Shown piece by piece: positions 11,904 through 24,500 of a stretch of DNA of 64,000 nt. Where the stretch lies: the NCBI GenBank assembly GCA_026874595.1, contig CM049306.1, forward strand, positions 9,879,019 through 9,943,018, given 5' to 3'. Each line of letters opens with the position of its first letter. The stretch's first letter is position 1. Below the pieces are notes generated by a model. That model searched no databases. It worked only from the letters and a program-made list of their open reading frames with translations, and had not been told where the DNA came from. Origin of the DNA: Sipunculus nudus (taxonomy: Eukaryota > Annelida > Sipuncula > Golfingiida > Sipunculidae). The position numbers and the translations under genes are program-made.

Positions 11904-12005
11904 GTTATACTCTTGGCATTCCTGACACTGTGATGGGCCTGACATTCCTGGCAGCAGGAGTCAGCGTTCCAGATGCTGTTGCCAGTCTCATTGTAGTTAG
12001 AGAAG
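11904..12005 (+). CDS. SLC24 exchanger exon (alpha-2 repeat, first half)
   Basis: A 102-base exon, acceptor TTTTACCAG, donor GAAG/GTATG, phase 1 at both ends. It encodes [18 protein letters not shown] followed by [16 protein letters not shown]. This is the first helix of the alpha-2 repeat, which lines the ion pathway. The aspartate of VPD corresponds to the acidic cation-coordinating residue of the family (Asp548 in human NCKX2). The position before the serine is valine here, where most family members have threonine (GTSxPD). Confidence 0.96.
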
Positions 12006-13677
12006 GTATGAAATCAGATACATTTTCTATAGTTCAGTATTACCTATATACAAAATGTGCATGTTATACAAGTACGTAGTAATTGTTTATCTTAAGTTTT
12101 ACCTTACATTTTGTCTGTTTGTTACCAGTTTCACTCACTGATCACAAGAAATAAATATTCTTCATGCTGTGTCCACAAGTTAATTGTTCTGTTTTTGACC
12201 ATTCCAAATACACAACTGTCACTGACACCACAATTAAAGAAAACGTGGCCAGGGACCTGCAAAGTACATATACTGCAAAGTCCTCATTAACTCCACAGTT
12301 TGAACACTTAAGATACATTCACAGAGTTCACAATCTTCAAAATTATGATAAATTAAACCCTGTTAAAGTTCTACTGATATGATACAGCAAAGAAATATTA
12401 GTATTGGCTGTTCCAGAAATGTCAAATTATGTCTTCTCTATGTTAAAGGACAAGTGCTGCCATCTAGTGGCTATGTCACATACTAATAGGATTTAAAATG
12501 ATCCAACTTTCTCATCACTTAATGAAACCATCTGTAAACTTGAAAAATTTACAATACTAATGGCTAAAATGTCTGCCTGATAATAATCAGAAATAAAACA
12601 TGTATAACAGACGCAAAAACATATAGACTGGCCAGCTGGCAATTTGTACAAGAGTTGTTGGCAGGCCAAATGTGTTTGTATGGCTAAATTCTTAGAACAC
12701 TTGCTGGTAAATTTTATAAATAATGTATGGTTCGTTCATCATCGCAGATTACTGACTGGTATCATCCAGACTATCAGAACAGGAAGTGCACCCCACCACT
12801 GAACTTGGGGTCTTTTCCCTTGACGTCATAAGTTATAGAGGCCACTCCCAGAATTTCATTCCACTATCTGCGGGAGTCACACAGTCCTTGACTCTAGCTG
12901 TTGTTCTTCTGTTGCCATCTCCATGACCAAGACTTTAACTGGGGAATGTCTTTCACACAGACTTGTGGGGGCACCAAAGATTGTCCTTGTCAATGCAACG
13001 TTGTCAACCAGCCACGAGTATTTGGTTTTTAGCTAACAACAACCAATCTTAACATATATTTGCAAGCTGCCATTCTTTCCTCAATCACCACCATTTTACA
13101 TGGCAAATCTAGCTAAAATAAATGAATGTCACGCAAAGAAACTTACAGAAACTGGATGTAGACACAATACAAGTGTTCTGCCAAATTACATCGGGCTAGG
13201 TGCCCTTCCACATTGGTAAAACCTCACAGCCAAATCAAAGCCAATCATGTGCATTCTTCCTGTCTTTATCAGCTCACATGTGCAATTTGTCACTTAAAGA
13301 TCGCAACCACAATGCAAATTCTGATAGACTTGTACCTGCTATATTCTAAACCTAATAGACTTGTACCTGCTATATTATAAGCCTAAGAGACTTATACCTG
13401 CCACATACTCTCATTAAGCAATTATCAGGAAATCTCAGGGATGAAATTATCCTTCCAAATATCTCACATTGTATATTCTGCTGTAGGGTTGGTGCAGCTC
13501 TCTTGACTTAGATAATGGAAACTTTTATGTCCCAGTGGTGTGCTAATAACAATGTCTACAATATTCTTTTGCTGATTGACACTTGATTTTCATTAAAAAA
13601 ATAAAAAGCTATCCTCAATCAGTACTTATATAAAATCTGCCATTTATTGTGAGTTTATTTTTAAATTTGTTCATTTA
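12006..13677. other. Intron sequence
   Basis: Mostly unique intron. A 30-base word (AGACTTGTACCTGCTATATT and variants) is repeated three times at about 13326-13400. Nothing coding is supported. Confidence 0.5.
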
Positions 13678-15404
13678 TTGTATCCGCCAAAACGAAGTTT
13701 TGCGGATACTATGTTTTTGACCGGGTTCCGCCGCCGCCGCGTTTGTTTCCGGAGAACTCCTCTGAGACTACTGGACAGATTTTTCCGAAACTTACACAAA
13801 TTATCAGGTCACATGTGAACTGGTGCCTTACCAAGTGACCTTGACCTCTGACCTTTCGTCTCTGCCCAGCATCCGTTTGTGCGTGTGTTTCCACACATAA
13901 ACCCATATATCTCGGGAACCGTTTGACCGATCCGAAAAAAAATTTACACAAATGTAGCCCTGGGATAGCTTTATAACATACACAACAAAAGGTGGCGCCA
14001 CCTGAAACCATGTTTGCACAGTGTCCATCTGTTCATCTGCCTGGGGTTAAAATCACTCATATCTCTGCAGTGGTTTGACTAATTCACATAAAATTCGGCA
14101 TGTGTATACATCCTAGATAGCTCTCTCGATTTTATGACAGGTGGCGCCACCTACATTCACGTTAACGCTCCACACATAAACCCTTATATCTCGGGAACCG
14201 TTTGACCGATCTGGAAAAATTTTTTACACAAATGTAGCCCTGGGAATGCTTTATAACATACACAACAAAAGGTGGCGCCACCTGCAACCATGTTTGCACA
14301 GTGTCCATTTGTTCATCTGCCTGGGGTTAAAATCACTCATATCTCTGCAGTGGTTTGACTAATTCACCTAAAAATCGGCATGCGTATACATCCTAGATAG
14401 CTTTCTCGATTTTATGACAGGTGGCGCCACCTACATTCACGTTAACGCTCCACACATAAACCCATATATCTCGGGAACCGGTTGACCGATCCGGAAAAAT
14501 TTTTTACACAAATGTAGCCCTGGGATAGCTTTATAACATACACAACAAAAGGTGGCGCCACCTGCAACCATGTTTGGACAGTGTCCATCTGTTCATCTGC
14601 CTGGGGTTAAAATCACTCATATCTCTTTAGTGGTTTGACTAATTCACCTAAAATTCGGCATGCGTATACATCTTAGATAGCTTTCTCGATTTTATGACAG
14701 GTGGCGCCACCTACATTCACGTTAACGCTGCAGACATCCAAGCTCATATCTCGGGAACCGTTTGACCAATCAGGAAAAAAAAATTACACAAATGTAGCCC
14801 TTGGATAGCTTTATAACATTTACAAAAATGGTGGCGTCACCTGCAGCCATTTTTACACAGCGTCCATCTGTTTGTCTGCCTTTGGTTAAAATCACTCATA
14901 TCCCTGCAGTGGTTTGACCAAATTACCTGAAATTCAGCATGCTTATACATCCCGCATAGCTTTCTTGATTTTATGACAGGTGGTGCCACCTACATTCACA
15001 TTCATGCTGTAGACATCCATGCTTATATCTCCGGACTCATTCAACCAATCAGGAAAATTTTTTTACTCAAATGAAGCCCTTGGATAGCTTTAAAAAATGT
15101 TGGCGCAACCTGCAGCCATTTTTGCACAGCATCCATCTGTTTGTCTGCTGTGGGATAAAATCACTCATATCTCTACAGTGGTTTGACTTTTCCACATCAA
15201 ATTTTGCTTGTGTATATATCTTGGATAGTTTCAAATAACAGGTGGCGCCACCTACAATCATGTTTATGTGTCAGAGATCCATTCTAATATTTAACACATG
15301 TAACTCTATATCCCCTTGCCACTCAATCCATGCCTTACTTCACCCGTCCTTCTCTGATTTTGGCGGATACACGTAGTCGCTTGTCGACTACCCGTATTCT
15401 AGTT
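13678..15404 (+). mobile_element. Family A Helitron-like repeat, complete copy A2
   Basis: This is the best-preserved copy. The 5' GTATCCGCCAAAA (13680-13692) is followed by its own complement GTTTTGCGGATAC, forming a hairpin. Near the 3' end TTTTGGCGGATAC (15358-15370) is the exact 13-bp inverse. It is followed by a 7-bp hairpin (GTAGTCG 15373-15379, CGACTAC 15385-15391), seven bases and CTAGTT (15399-15404). The body has four to five tandem units of about 280 bp (starts near 13891, 14170, 14450, 14730), most with two GGTGGCGCCACC palindromes. No replicase or transposase frame exists. The layout fits non-autonomous Helentron-associated elements. Confidence 0.75.
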
Positions 15405-15417
15405 ATAATGTGTAGTT

Positions 15418-16135
15418 TTTAACTCAGCTGACTGTAAGTCATCTGAGCATTAGCAATCCCCCTTTGTCCTCTGGCCGTGTGGCTGTCCAGTTGTTTTGCC
15501 ATCCTGCATTTACAGGGCACAAATCATAACCATACAATCTAGAAAATTCTTACTCTACATCCTGGGAGATCCTTGGCAGATAGATCTCTTTGGAAACCTG
15601 AAATTAGGTCATGGTGACCAATATTCTGCGAACTACAGGTTGAAAACATGATTTTGAGCTGCGAGGACGATAAAACGTGCATGAAGGCCCTCTTGAAAAA
15701 AAAAGTAAAAATTCTTGCGATGTGCTGTTCAGTGGCATGGCGCAAGAGAAAAGACCGGATATCCCAAGTGGAAACCCGACTACGAATTCTGCACATGCAT
15801 AGTGGAGAACTAACAATGTGTGATAAATTGATAACCAATCAGATTCAGTTATCTCTCCACCTTCTGTATATGATAGATCATTAAATATACAAGTTATACA
15901 TGAGAAACCTTGAATGCATGTGTGGTGCTAAATAAATACTTTAATGGTCCTTCGACCCTGAAAGGTCATTTGAGCACAAAGATAGCCAGGAGGAACAAAA
16001 ATTGAATCCATTAGGCCCAGAATCTTCTAACATAATATTCATTTAGATCCTGTGCAACTGTCCTTTGAAATATGATATTAGGTCACTGTGACTTATTATC
16101 TGTGACATATATGAAAAAAAAGATGTTACAAGAGC
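15418..16135 (+). mobile_element. Family B repeat, truncated copy B2
   Basis: It begins with CTCAGCTGACTGTAAGTC and the fold-back partner ATCTGAGC, then GGGCACAAATCATAACCA as in copy B5. The middle (about 15640-15890) is not similar to B5 and may be another insertion. B-like sequence resumes near 15960-16130 (AGAATCTTCTAACAT, ATTAGGTCACTGTGAC). The 3' terminus is missing. It starts 13 bases after the end of A2. Confidence 0.5.
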
Positions 16136-16432
16136 ACCCTGATTTTTCAGATTCCAGCACTCTGGAAGTCATTCTATCCATTGTTCAAGGTTCCTCTACA
16201 AATGTTTTTCACCACTGGCAGATCATACATTAATAATTAGTACATGCATGTCAACCTCAGCTGATTGTCATGGCCACATGGGCCACTTGCTAACTCTCAA
16301 CACTCACTGGTTGTTGCAAAAATAAATAAACAATGAAAACACATTTTTAAACCAGTTGTGTGGTAGGATTAGTAACTGGTATTAATAACTGGTATATTAG
16401 GTGTTTGTTTGATACTTTCCTTATTGATGCAG

Positions 16433-16564
16433 GTCATGGTGACATGGCAGTATCCAATGCCGTAGGAAGTAATGTGTTTGACATCCTGCTGTGTCTTGGT
16501 CTTCCGTGGTTCCTTACAACAACAGTCAAGGAGCCGGGTTCTGTTGTGCAGGTTTACAGCAAGG
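16433..16564 (+). CDS. SLC24 exchanger exon (alpha-2 repeat, second half)
   Basis: A 132-base exon from acceptor TTGATGCAG to donor AAGG/GTAAGT, phase 1 at both ends. It encodes GHGDMAVSNAVGSNVFD, then ILLCLGLPWFLTTTVKEPGS and VVQVYSKG. The GDMAVSN and GSNVFD motifs form the second part of the alpha-2 repeat. The aspartate of VFD lies 27 residues after that of VPD across the junction, the same spacing as Asp548 and Asp575 in NCKX2. Asp575 is the residue known to confer K+ dependence, so the protein is predicted to require K+. The LCLGLPWF segment is the main reason for an NCKX5-like call. Confidence 0.96.
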
Positions 16565-16657
16565 GTAAGTCATATCAAATATAACATCACTTAACACATC
16601 TGTCTGAAATTATATGACTGGAGACATTAAAATTGCTATCATATGTCTGTTACCTAA
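16565..16657. other. Intron start between donor and minisatellite
   Basis: Short unique stretch after the GTAAGT donor. The tandem array starts about 95 bases into the intron. Confidence 0.6.
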
Positions 16658-19165
16658 CTGGTCCCTCATGTCAGGTAACACAGGGGGACAATAATGGTCC
16701 CCCCTGTCAGGTAAATCATGAAGACAATACTGGTCCCCACTGTCAGGTATCACAGGGTGAGAATACTGGTCCCCATTGTCAGGTAACACAGGGTGACAAT
16801 ACTGGTCCCTCATTTAAGGTAACAGGTAACACAGGGTGACATTACTGGTCCCCACTGTCAGGTATCACAGGTTGAGAATACTGGTCCCCCTTGTCAGGTA
16901 TCACAGGGTGACAATACTGGTCCCTCATGTCAGGTAACACAGGGTTACAATACTGGTCCCTCATTTAAGGTAACAGGTAACACAGGGTGACATTACTGGT
17001 CCCTCATGTCAGGTAACACAGGGTGACAATACTTGTCCCTCATGTCAGGTAACACAGGGTTACAATACTGGTCCCTCATTTAAGGTAACAGGTAACACAG
17101 GGTGACATTACTGGTCCCTCATGTCACGTAACACAGGGTGACATTACTGGTCCCCACTGTCAGGTATCACAGGGTGACAATACTGGTCCCCACTGTCAGG
17201 TAACACAGGGCGACAATACTGGTCCCTCATGTAAGGTAACACAGGGTGACAATACTGGTCCCCAATGTCAGGTAACACAGGGTGACAATGCTGGTCCCCC
17301 ATGTCAGGTACCACAGAATGACAATTCTGGTACCTCATGTCAGGTAACACAGGGTGACATTACTGGTCCTATATGTCAGGTAACACAGGGTGATGATACT
17401 GGTCCTTCATTGTCAGGTAACACAGGGTGACAAAACTTTTCCCTCATGGCAGGTGACACAGGGTGACAATATTGGTCCCTCATGTCAGGTAACAGGTAAC
17501 ACAGGGTGACAATACTGGTCTCTCATGTCAGGTAATACATGATGACAATTCTGGTCCTTCATGTCAGGTAACACAGGGTGACAGTACTGGTCCTACATGT
17601 CAGGTAACACAGGGTGACAATACTGGTCCCTCATGTCAGGTAACACAGGGTGACAATACTGGTCCCTCATGTCAGGTAATACAGGATGACGATTCTGGTC
17701 CTTCGTGTCAGGTAACACAGGGTGACAGTACTGGTCCTACATGTCAGGTAACAGAGGGTGACAATACTGGTCCCTCATGTCAGGTAATACAGGGTGGCAA
17801 TACTGGTCTCTTACTGGTCCTTCATGTCAGGTAACACAGAGTGACATTACTAGTCCCTCATGTCAGGTAACACAGAGAGACATGACTGGTCCCTCATGTT
17901 AGGTAACACAGGGTGAAAATACTGGTCCCTCATGTTAGGTAACACAGTGTGACAAAACTGGACCCTCATATCAGGTAACACAGGGTGACAATACTTGTCA
18001 CTCATGTCAGGTAACACAGGATGACAATACTGGTCCCTCTTGTCAGGTAACACAGGGTGACAATATTGGTTCCTCATGTCAGGTAACACAGGGTGACAAT
18101 ACTGGTCCCTCATGTCATGTTATACAGGGTGACAGTACTGGTCCCTAATGTCAGGTAACAGAGGGTGACAATACTGGTCCCTCATGTCAGGTAACACAGG
18201 GTTACAATACTGGTCCCTCATTTACAGTAACAGGTAACACAGAGTGACAATACTGGTCCCCCATGTTATGTTATACAGGGTGACAATACTGGTCCCTAAT
18301 GTCAGGTAACAGAGGGTGACAATACTTGTCCCTCATGTCAGGTAACACAGAGTGACAACACTGGTCCCCCATGTCATGTTATACAGGGTGATAGTACTGG
18401 TCCCTAATATCAGGTAACAGAGGGTGACAATACTGGCCCCTCATGTCAGGTAACACAGGGTTACAATACTGGTCCCTCATTTAAGGTAACAGGTAACACA
18501 GAGTGACAATACTGGTCCCTCATGTCATGTTATACAGGGTGACAGTACTGGTCCCTAAAGTCAGGTAACAGAGGGTGACAATACTGGTCCCTCATGTCAG
18601 GTAACACAGAGTGACAATACTGGTCCCTCATGTCATGTTATAAAGGGTGACAGTACTGGTCCCTCTTGTCAGGTAACAGAGGGTGACAATACTTGTCCCT
18701 CATGTCAGGTAACAGAGGGTGACAATACTGGTCCACCCTGTCAGGGAACACAGGGTGACAATCCTGGTCCCTCATGTTGGGTAACATAGGGTGAAAAAAC
18801 TGGCAACCCCCCTGTCAGGTAACACAGGGTGACAAAACTAGTCCCTCATGTCAGGGAACACAGGGTGACAATACTGGTCCCCACTGTCAGGTATCACAGG
18901 GTGACAAAACTGGTCCCTCATGTCAGGTAACACAGGGTGACAATACTGGTCCCCACTGTCAAGTGACACAGGGTGACAAAAATTGTCCTTCATGTCAGGT
19001 AACACAGGATGACAATTCTGGTCCCTCATGTTAGGTAACACAGGGGGACAATAATGGTCCCTCATGTCAGGTAACACAGGGTAACAATACTGGTCCCTCA
19101 TGTCAGGTAACACAGGGTGACAATACTGGTCCCTCATGTCAGGTAACACAGGGTGGCAAAACTTT
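16658..19165 (+). repeat. 36-bp minisatellite, about 70 units
   Basis: The unit reads GTAACACAGGGTGACA followed by ATACTGGTCCCTCATGTCAG (36 bases). Nearly every unit junction therefore contains CAGGTAACA, which resembles a 5' splice site. Units differ by substitutions (CATTTAAGG, GTTATACAG, AACAGAGGG). Some variants recur together, giving higher-order repeats, for example the GTAACAGGTAACACAG double block near 16820, 16970, 17085, 18230 and 18490. The unit length is a multiple of three, so several frames stay open on both strands (12-residue repeats such as MRDQYCHPVLPD). These are by-products of the array and not genes. Confidence 0.92.
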
Positions 19166-20478
19166 TACATTGGCGTGCTCCTCTTACGATATATTATTTT
19201 ACAATTTCTCTGGGACAACATCTGGATGTATTGCTGAAGAATATTCAGTCACTGCCCTGAATGCTATCTGTTTCCCTGGCACATTATGTCATCCCTTTCT
19301 GGCTTCTGCTTTTCCAGAAATGGTACCCCTGTTTTTGAGAAAGACTGAATACCTTACCTTTTGCGTTTTTCCAAAATCCTAATTATTACATTTAAATTTC
19401 ACATGCATGTTTATCTAAGAGTAATTAATAATATATGTTGTAAATATTAATTAGATAGGTACTTTTACCAGACTGGCCAAGTGTTTAAGTAAATTTTTCA
19501 TCAGGGAAAAAGTAAGACAACAGTGCATTGATTTGACTTGAAATACAGTTACCAGGCCTGTCTTTTGGGGTGATCACTGGATCTGTGTTACAATAAAGTT
19601 CATATCTTGATGCTAAGACTCCCATCAGTTAATTATAAAAGCCTGTAAACCAGGTTTTCATGACTTAACTCCAGCATGCATTCATATTTACCAGCTCAAA
19701 GCCATGAGCAGTGAACACTGTTGTTCACTAATGACCACAAGATGTCTCTAATAAGCTGATTCAAAATTGGCAAAGGAAAATGAAATGCAAGCAGATACTA
19801 TCTCAAATGAAGCCTTTCATTAACAGCTTAACTTGTTTTATCACATAACATCTACAGAAACCCACATCTGTATATATTTTACTTACATTAACAGAAAACA
19901 ACTCTCAGTAGATTATAGTTTACACTTTAATATTTTTATCAAGGACTTTATATTTGGTTTATTTAAGAAATATGTACCATTTAATAACTGTAGGACCCCC
20001 AGAACTATTGCCAGGTGTGACAGATATACTGAAATAGAACATTTAAAAGATTATAATTTGGCATTCATTCAGAGAACTGTAATTCCTCGGACAAAGTCTA
20101 GGTCTCTACAGAGCTTCTTTCAATATTTCTTTCAAATCTCAATAAATAACCCAATAAAATTACAATTTTCAGTTGAATTAAAATTAACTGTCTCAGTGAA
20201 GGCCTATTTCAGACTTCATGTGGGGCATTTGTTGATAAAGTTCTACTCTTCATCAGGATAATTCCTATATATTTGCTGACATAGGGGTTTTCTGTGTTAT
20301 TATTTACCAATTTATTACCCATTTATCAAGAACCTTGTCATGCAAGTACCATGCATTGTGAAAAAATCCTTTCTGTTCTATACAGCATCTCCATACTTGT
20401 ACATTTCATGTAATTATTATGTACAATGACCACAGTCTTCACACTGTGATGTACTGTATGACCTGGGAAGTCACTTTT
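19166..20478. other. Intron sequence
   Basis: No recognised repeat. The longest uninterrupted frame in the window (about 142 codons, 19833-20261) lies here. It has no family motif, is AT-rich in composition and lacks a convincing gene context, so it is not called. Confidence 0.5.
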
Positions 20479-21510
20479 TAGCCCTCAGCCCTTAGGCTGA
20501 TGGGCTATTGTCGTCACCCAAGCTGTCCGTCCGTCTGGCCGGCGTCCGTTAACTTTTACCTTGTGAGAGGGATATCTTGAAAAGGATTCACCGTCAGAAT
20601 TTTATTTCCTTGGTAAAGATGTATATCGACAAAATCTCGGTCAAGTTCTAAGATGGGTGACCTTGACCTATTTTTCTACATTTTAGAGCTGATTCTAGAA
20701 AAACACTTAGATGCTTATTACTCAGGAACCATTTGGTGGATTTTCACAAAACTTACTATGATTAATAGGACTGATAGTCTGTAGCTGCTACACAAGTTTG
20801 GTGGCGCCACCTACAATTTCTGATTTTTAATGAATTTTTATCGGATTTTTAAACTTTGGGCTTGTGAGCGGGATATCTCTAAAAGGATTCACCATAGGAA
20901 TTTTATTTTTTCAGTGAAGATGTATATTGCCAAAATCTCGGTCAAGTTCGAAGATGGGTGACCTTGACCTATTTTTCTGCGTTTTAGAGCTGATTATAGA
21001 AAAAAACATTTAGAAGCTTATTTCTCAGGAACCATTGGGTGGATTTTCACAATACTAACTATGATCATAGGGACTGATGGTCTGTAACTGCTGCACAAGT
21101 TTGGGGGCGCCACCTACAATTTCTGATTTTTAATGAATTTTTCTTGGATTTTTCAACTTTGGCCTTGTGAGCAGTATATCTCTAAAAGGATTCACAATAG
21201 GAATTTTATTTCTTTAGTGAAGAAGTAAATCAACAAAATTACGGTCTTGTTCGAAGATGGGTGACCTTGACCAACTTTTCAAGGTCACAGAGCTTATAAT
21301 AGAATAAAACTCAGAAGCTTATTTTTTTCAGGAAGCATTTGGTGGATTGTTATGAATCATGGTACATACCTCTCCATTTTGAATTTATGACTGAGACATG
21401 TACAGATATACATCCATGTGAGAACAGATATTTAGTACTTGTTACTGTTACCACCTCTAAACATTCTTTTGGCTGAGGGCTTTTGTCAGCTTCTGCTGAT
21501 ATTCTAGTTT
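20479..21510 (+). mobile_element. Family C Helitron-like repeat
   Basis: The 5' AGCCCTCAGCC (20480-20490) folds onto GGCTGATGGGCT (20495-20506). The 3' GGCTGAGGGCT (21471-21481) is its exact 11-bp inverse. A TCAGC/GCTGA hairpin and CTAGTTT (21504-21510) follow. After the 5' end come CCGTCCGTCTGG and then three units of about 300 bp (near 20558, 20860, 21163) with AAAAGGATTCAC, GGTGACCTTGACC and, at 20800, GGTGGCGCCACC. It is non-coding. Confidence 0.72.
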
Positions 21511-24500
21511 TTAATACAATCATCAGTCTTGTCATCTGTAGCAACAGACACTGTCAGTGAAACCATATCTACCAGTGATACTATGTAACTTTTATTTATA
21601 GTTTTTGGACCTCAATTCAGCAGTAGTGAAATCAGTAATACTATATTTATACCACTGTAACCCTATGGATCAATTGTTAAATACAGTATTTCAGATGAAT
21701 TTTTAACTTACACATGTTTAACAGAGTTTCATGAATAAGACCATTTAAAAAAACACTTAATTTCAGGTTAATTATGACTTCATTTGTAATTATGATGTTC
21801 ATGTCATAAAAAATAAAAAGTAACAAGTTAAAAAGATGAATTCATCCAAAAGACTTGAATAAACAAATAGTCATTAATGATAGCTTGAAGTCTACCCTGC
21901 CCCTTTGACATAGTCAATTGGCTGAATAATTTAGCAGCAAGTTGATACAAACAAGAGTAATTTGCCAGAAAGCATTGTGAATACGTAGCTCAAGGCAGAA
22001 ACAAATCAATTAAAAACAGGCCTGGATGCAGTCACCAATCAATGCCAGGCATAGAATTTCCTGCGGGATGACACAACCATGTTTATCACTGATGCATCTG
22101 AATACTGAAGTAAATGCAGCATATATAACAGTAATGCGATCCAGCATTGTTCCCTGCAGACAGCAGAGTGATTTAATTGTAAATTATACAGAGCCGCCAT
22201 GTGCCCATGTATCACATCACTGTTATCATTATTCTAATCACTGTACTTGATGCTGTGTTATTGTTGTAATGCATCAGAACAAATTATTAACTAAGTATTA
22301 AATATAAATATACAGAGACAATTGTGTAAGGTATTTAGGAAGCTCTTTCATGAAGCCTCAAAATTGATACAGGTGTGAGGCTGTCGTCATGGTGATGATG
22401 AACATGATCTGGTCTTGTAAAGCCAGCAGTGTTCAGTCATTGTTCTGTCATTCTGGAGCCAGACACATGATGCTTAATGATATAAAGGTGTATCAACCAT
22501 GACCACTGATCCCTGAAGTGAAGACTAATCAGGGATAACCTGTGTATACGCAATGACCGCCACACCCAGTCAATATGACACCCATATGATTGGTCCATGG
22601 CTCAGTTATTCCTGCGATGTAGAATTATGACCAGGTCCCATGCATGCATCTTATTTTCTTTTTCTACATGTTTTTTTCTCCAATGAATCAAATTTAGTTC
22701 TGAAAATATGCCCAGAAATAAATATCCTTGTTTTCTCCTGTGCCTGGCTGGTCTTATAGTAATCTGATTCTGGACCGCCGCACCCTTTTTCTGCACTTAT
22801 TGGCTGACATTATGCTGGTCCTGGAACAGCCATAAAAAATGCTTAGATATCTCAATTAAAGTAGGGATGAAGATAATACATGATGCCTGATTATTTCACA
22901 CTTATACAGTATAACCTGGATGTGTTGAAATTGTTCCCTTAATTAAGTCAAAGTCCTTCTGTAGGATTTATCAGATTTGTTACCAAGTAAATTAACTCTG
23001 CTGATGTCAAACCTGAGATGTGTCTTTGTTTTTCTGTCACTTACTTTACCTTAAGCCTGTCAGGGGTTTACTGTTATTAATTTCTAACTTTTGTAAAACT
23101 ATTAGCATTATTTTTCTTTTTTTAATTACGAATGATACAGAAAGAACTCTCATACTTTTGTGCTGCATCATTTTATACCTGATATACAGATGACTTTTCA
23201 ATCATTTATTAAGCACACTTCAGTCATAAAAAGTGAATTAATTTTAGAAAAAAAAGATACCTTTCAGAATTTGATGTGCCACATCATCATTAGGTAAAAA
23301 ATCAATTTGTATCTGAGCAGTTGCAATAGCTGTTGTTTTGCCTCATTAACTGAGAGACAATTAAACAAGAGAAGTGTGCTGTAAATTTTGTTCTATTTTT
23401 GATAATAAAATCTGAGGTATTTCAGATGCATCAAATTGAAACACAAAAAAACATGCATGATTACTCAAATTAACCATTATAAAATGTGACTTTACCAGAT
23501 CCACATCTCACAAATTGCAGATTTCATTATGAATCAAGCTCAAGGCTGTAGTTAGTGTCATTTAAAACAGATTAAACTTCTTCATGTCTGCTAGATCACA
23601 ATATTCACAGACATTAACATTTTGTATTTGAGATATGACAGTCATAGATAGTGTGTTTGTCTCTTTTTTGGATTCTGTTAAAACTTGATGGAGGGACCTG
23701 TAAGTTCTAATAAAGAAGTTGAAAAACAGATTAAATGGAAGATTTGGAATTTCACAAGTATGCTACATCATCATTTCTCAAGAAGCCAAGGATTAATATG
23801 GAGCAATACTAATCAATGTAATTTATGACAATTATTAATGCTGTGCCTTTCACATAGATTTGTTCCCTTTTTCAAGCCATTCAGGATTAGTTAGAAAGTA
23901 TTTCTTTTCTCCATCATACAATTATGGCTTTGTGATAATTATGACAACATCTTGGTAATAAATTGAATGCTCATTTACTGCAAGGCTGCTTATTCTGTTT
24001 TCTGTGCAGAGCATCTCTTATGCTCTGTCAAACAAAGCAAATGTTTATTGTTTGGATGTCTGAAATTATCTACAGGTTTTGAAGAAAATTTGACCTCTGA
24101 CACCAAAACTTTACAAGTGATCCCTCACTCAGAAAGTTTTAGTTGCTGAATAGAGCTTTGTATTAAGCTGTTTTCATATCCCTGCAGAATTCAATATATT
24201 TTAGAAAAAGGAATTGTTTATTAAGGGATAGCGTAAAAGGGCTGTCGTCTTTTTTTTCAGTTTTCTTTATGGAGCTGTTTACAAGTGAAACATTTATTGT
24301 ATTTATATAGCCATTTTTTACTCCAATAAGAGACCTGGTTTTAAAGTCTGTACTACAGTTAATGACAATAGTTTTCTGTTCTTAGTTGCAACTCGTTGGT
24401 GATCATGCTGTGGTAATGCCAGTTTTTGGTCTTGAAATGTCAGGAGTGATACCAAGTGTGTCCTAAAGTTCAGGATGGCCACAGGGGCAAGGGTTGGGGG

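Noticed and set aside
12448-12470. CTGCCATCTAGTGGC as a CTCF site
   Set aside because: It resembles CTCF-type sequences but fits the core consensus poorly and occurs once, so it was not annotated.
16610-19149. Long open frames on both strands encoding 12-residue repeats (MRDQYCHPVLPD type)
   Set aside because: They are a by-product of a 36-bp tandem unit, which keeps every stop-free frame open. They lie in an intron and several frames are open at once.
19833-20261. 142-codon open frame in the large intron
   Set aside because: No recognisable motif, AT-driven composition, no ATG-led or spliced context and no second line of evidence.
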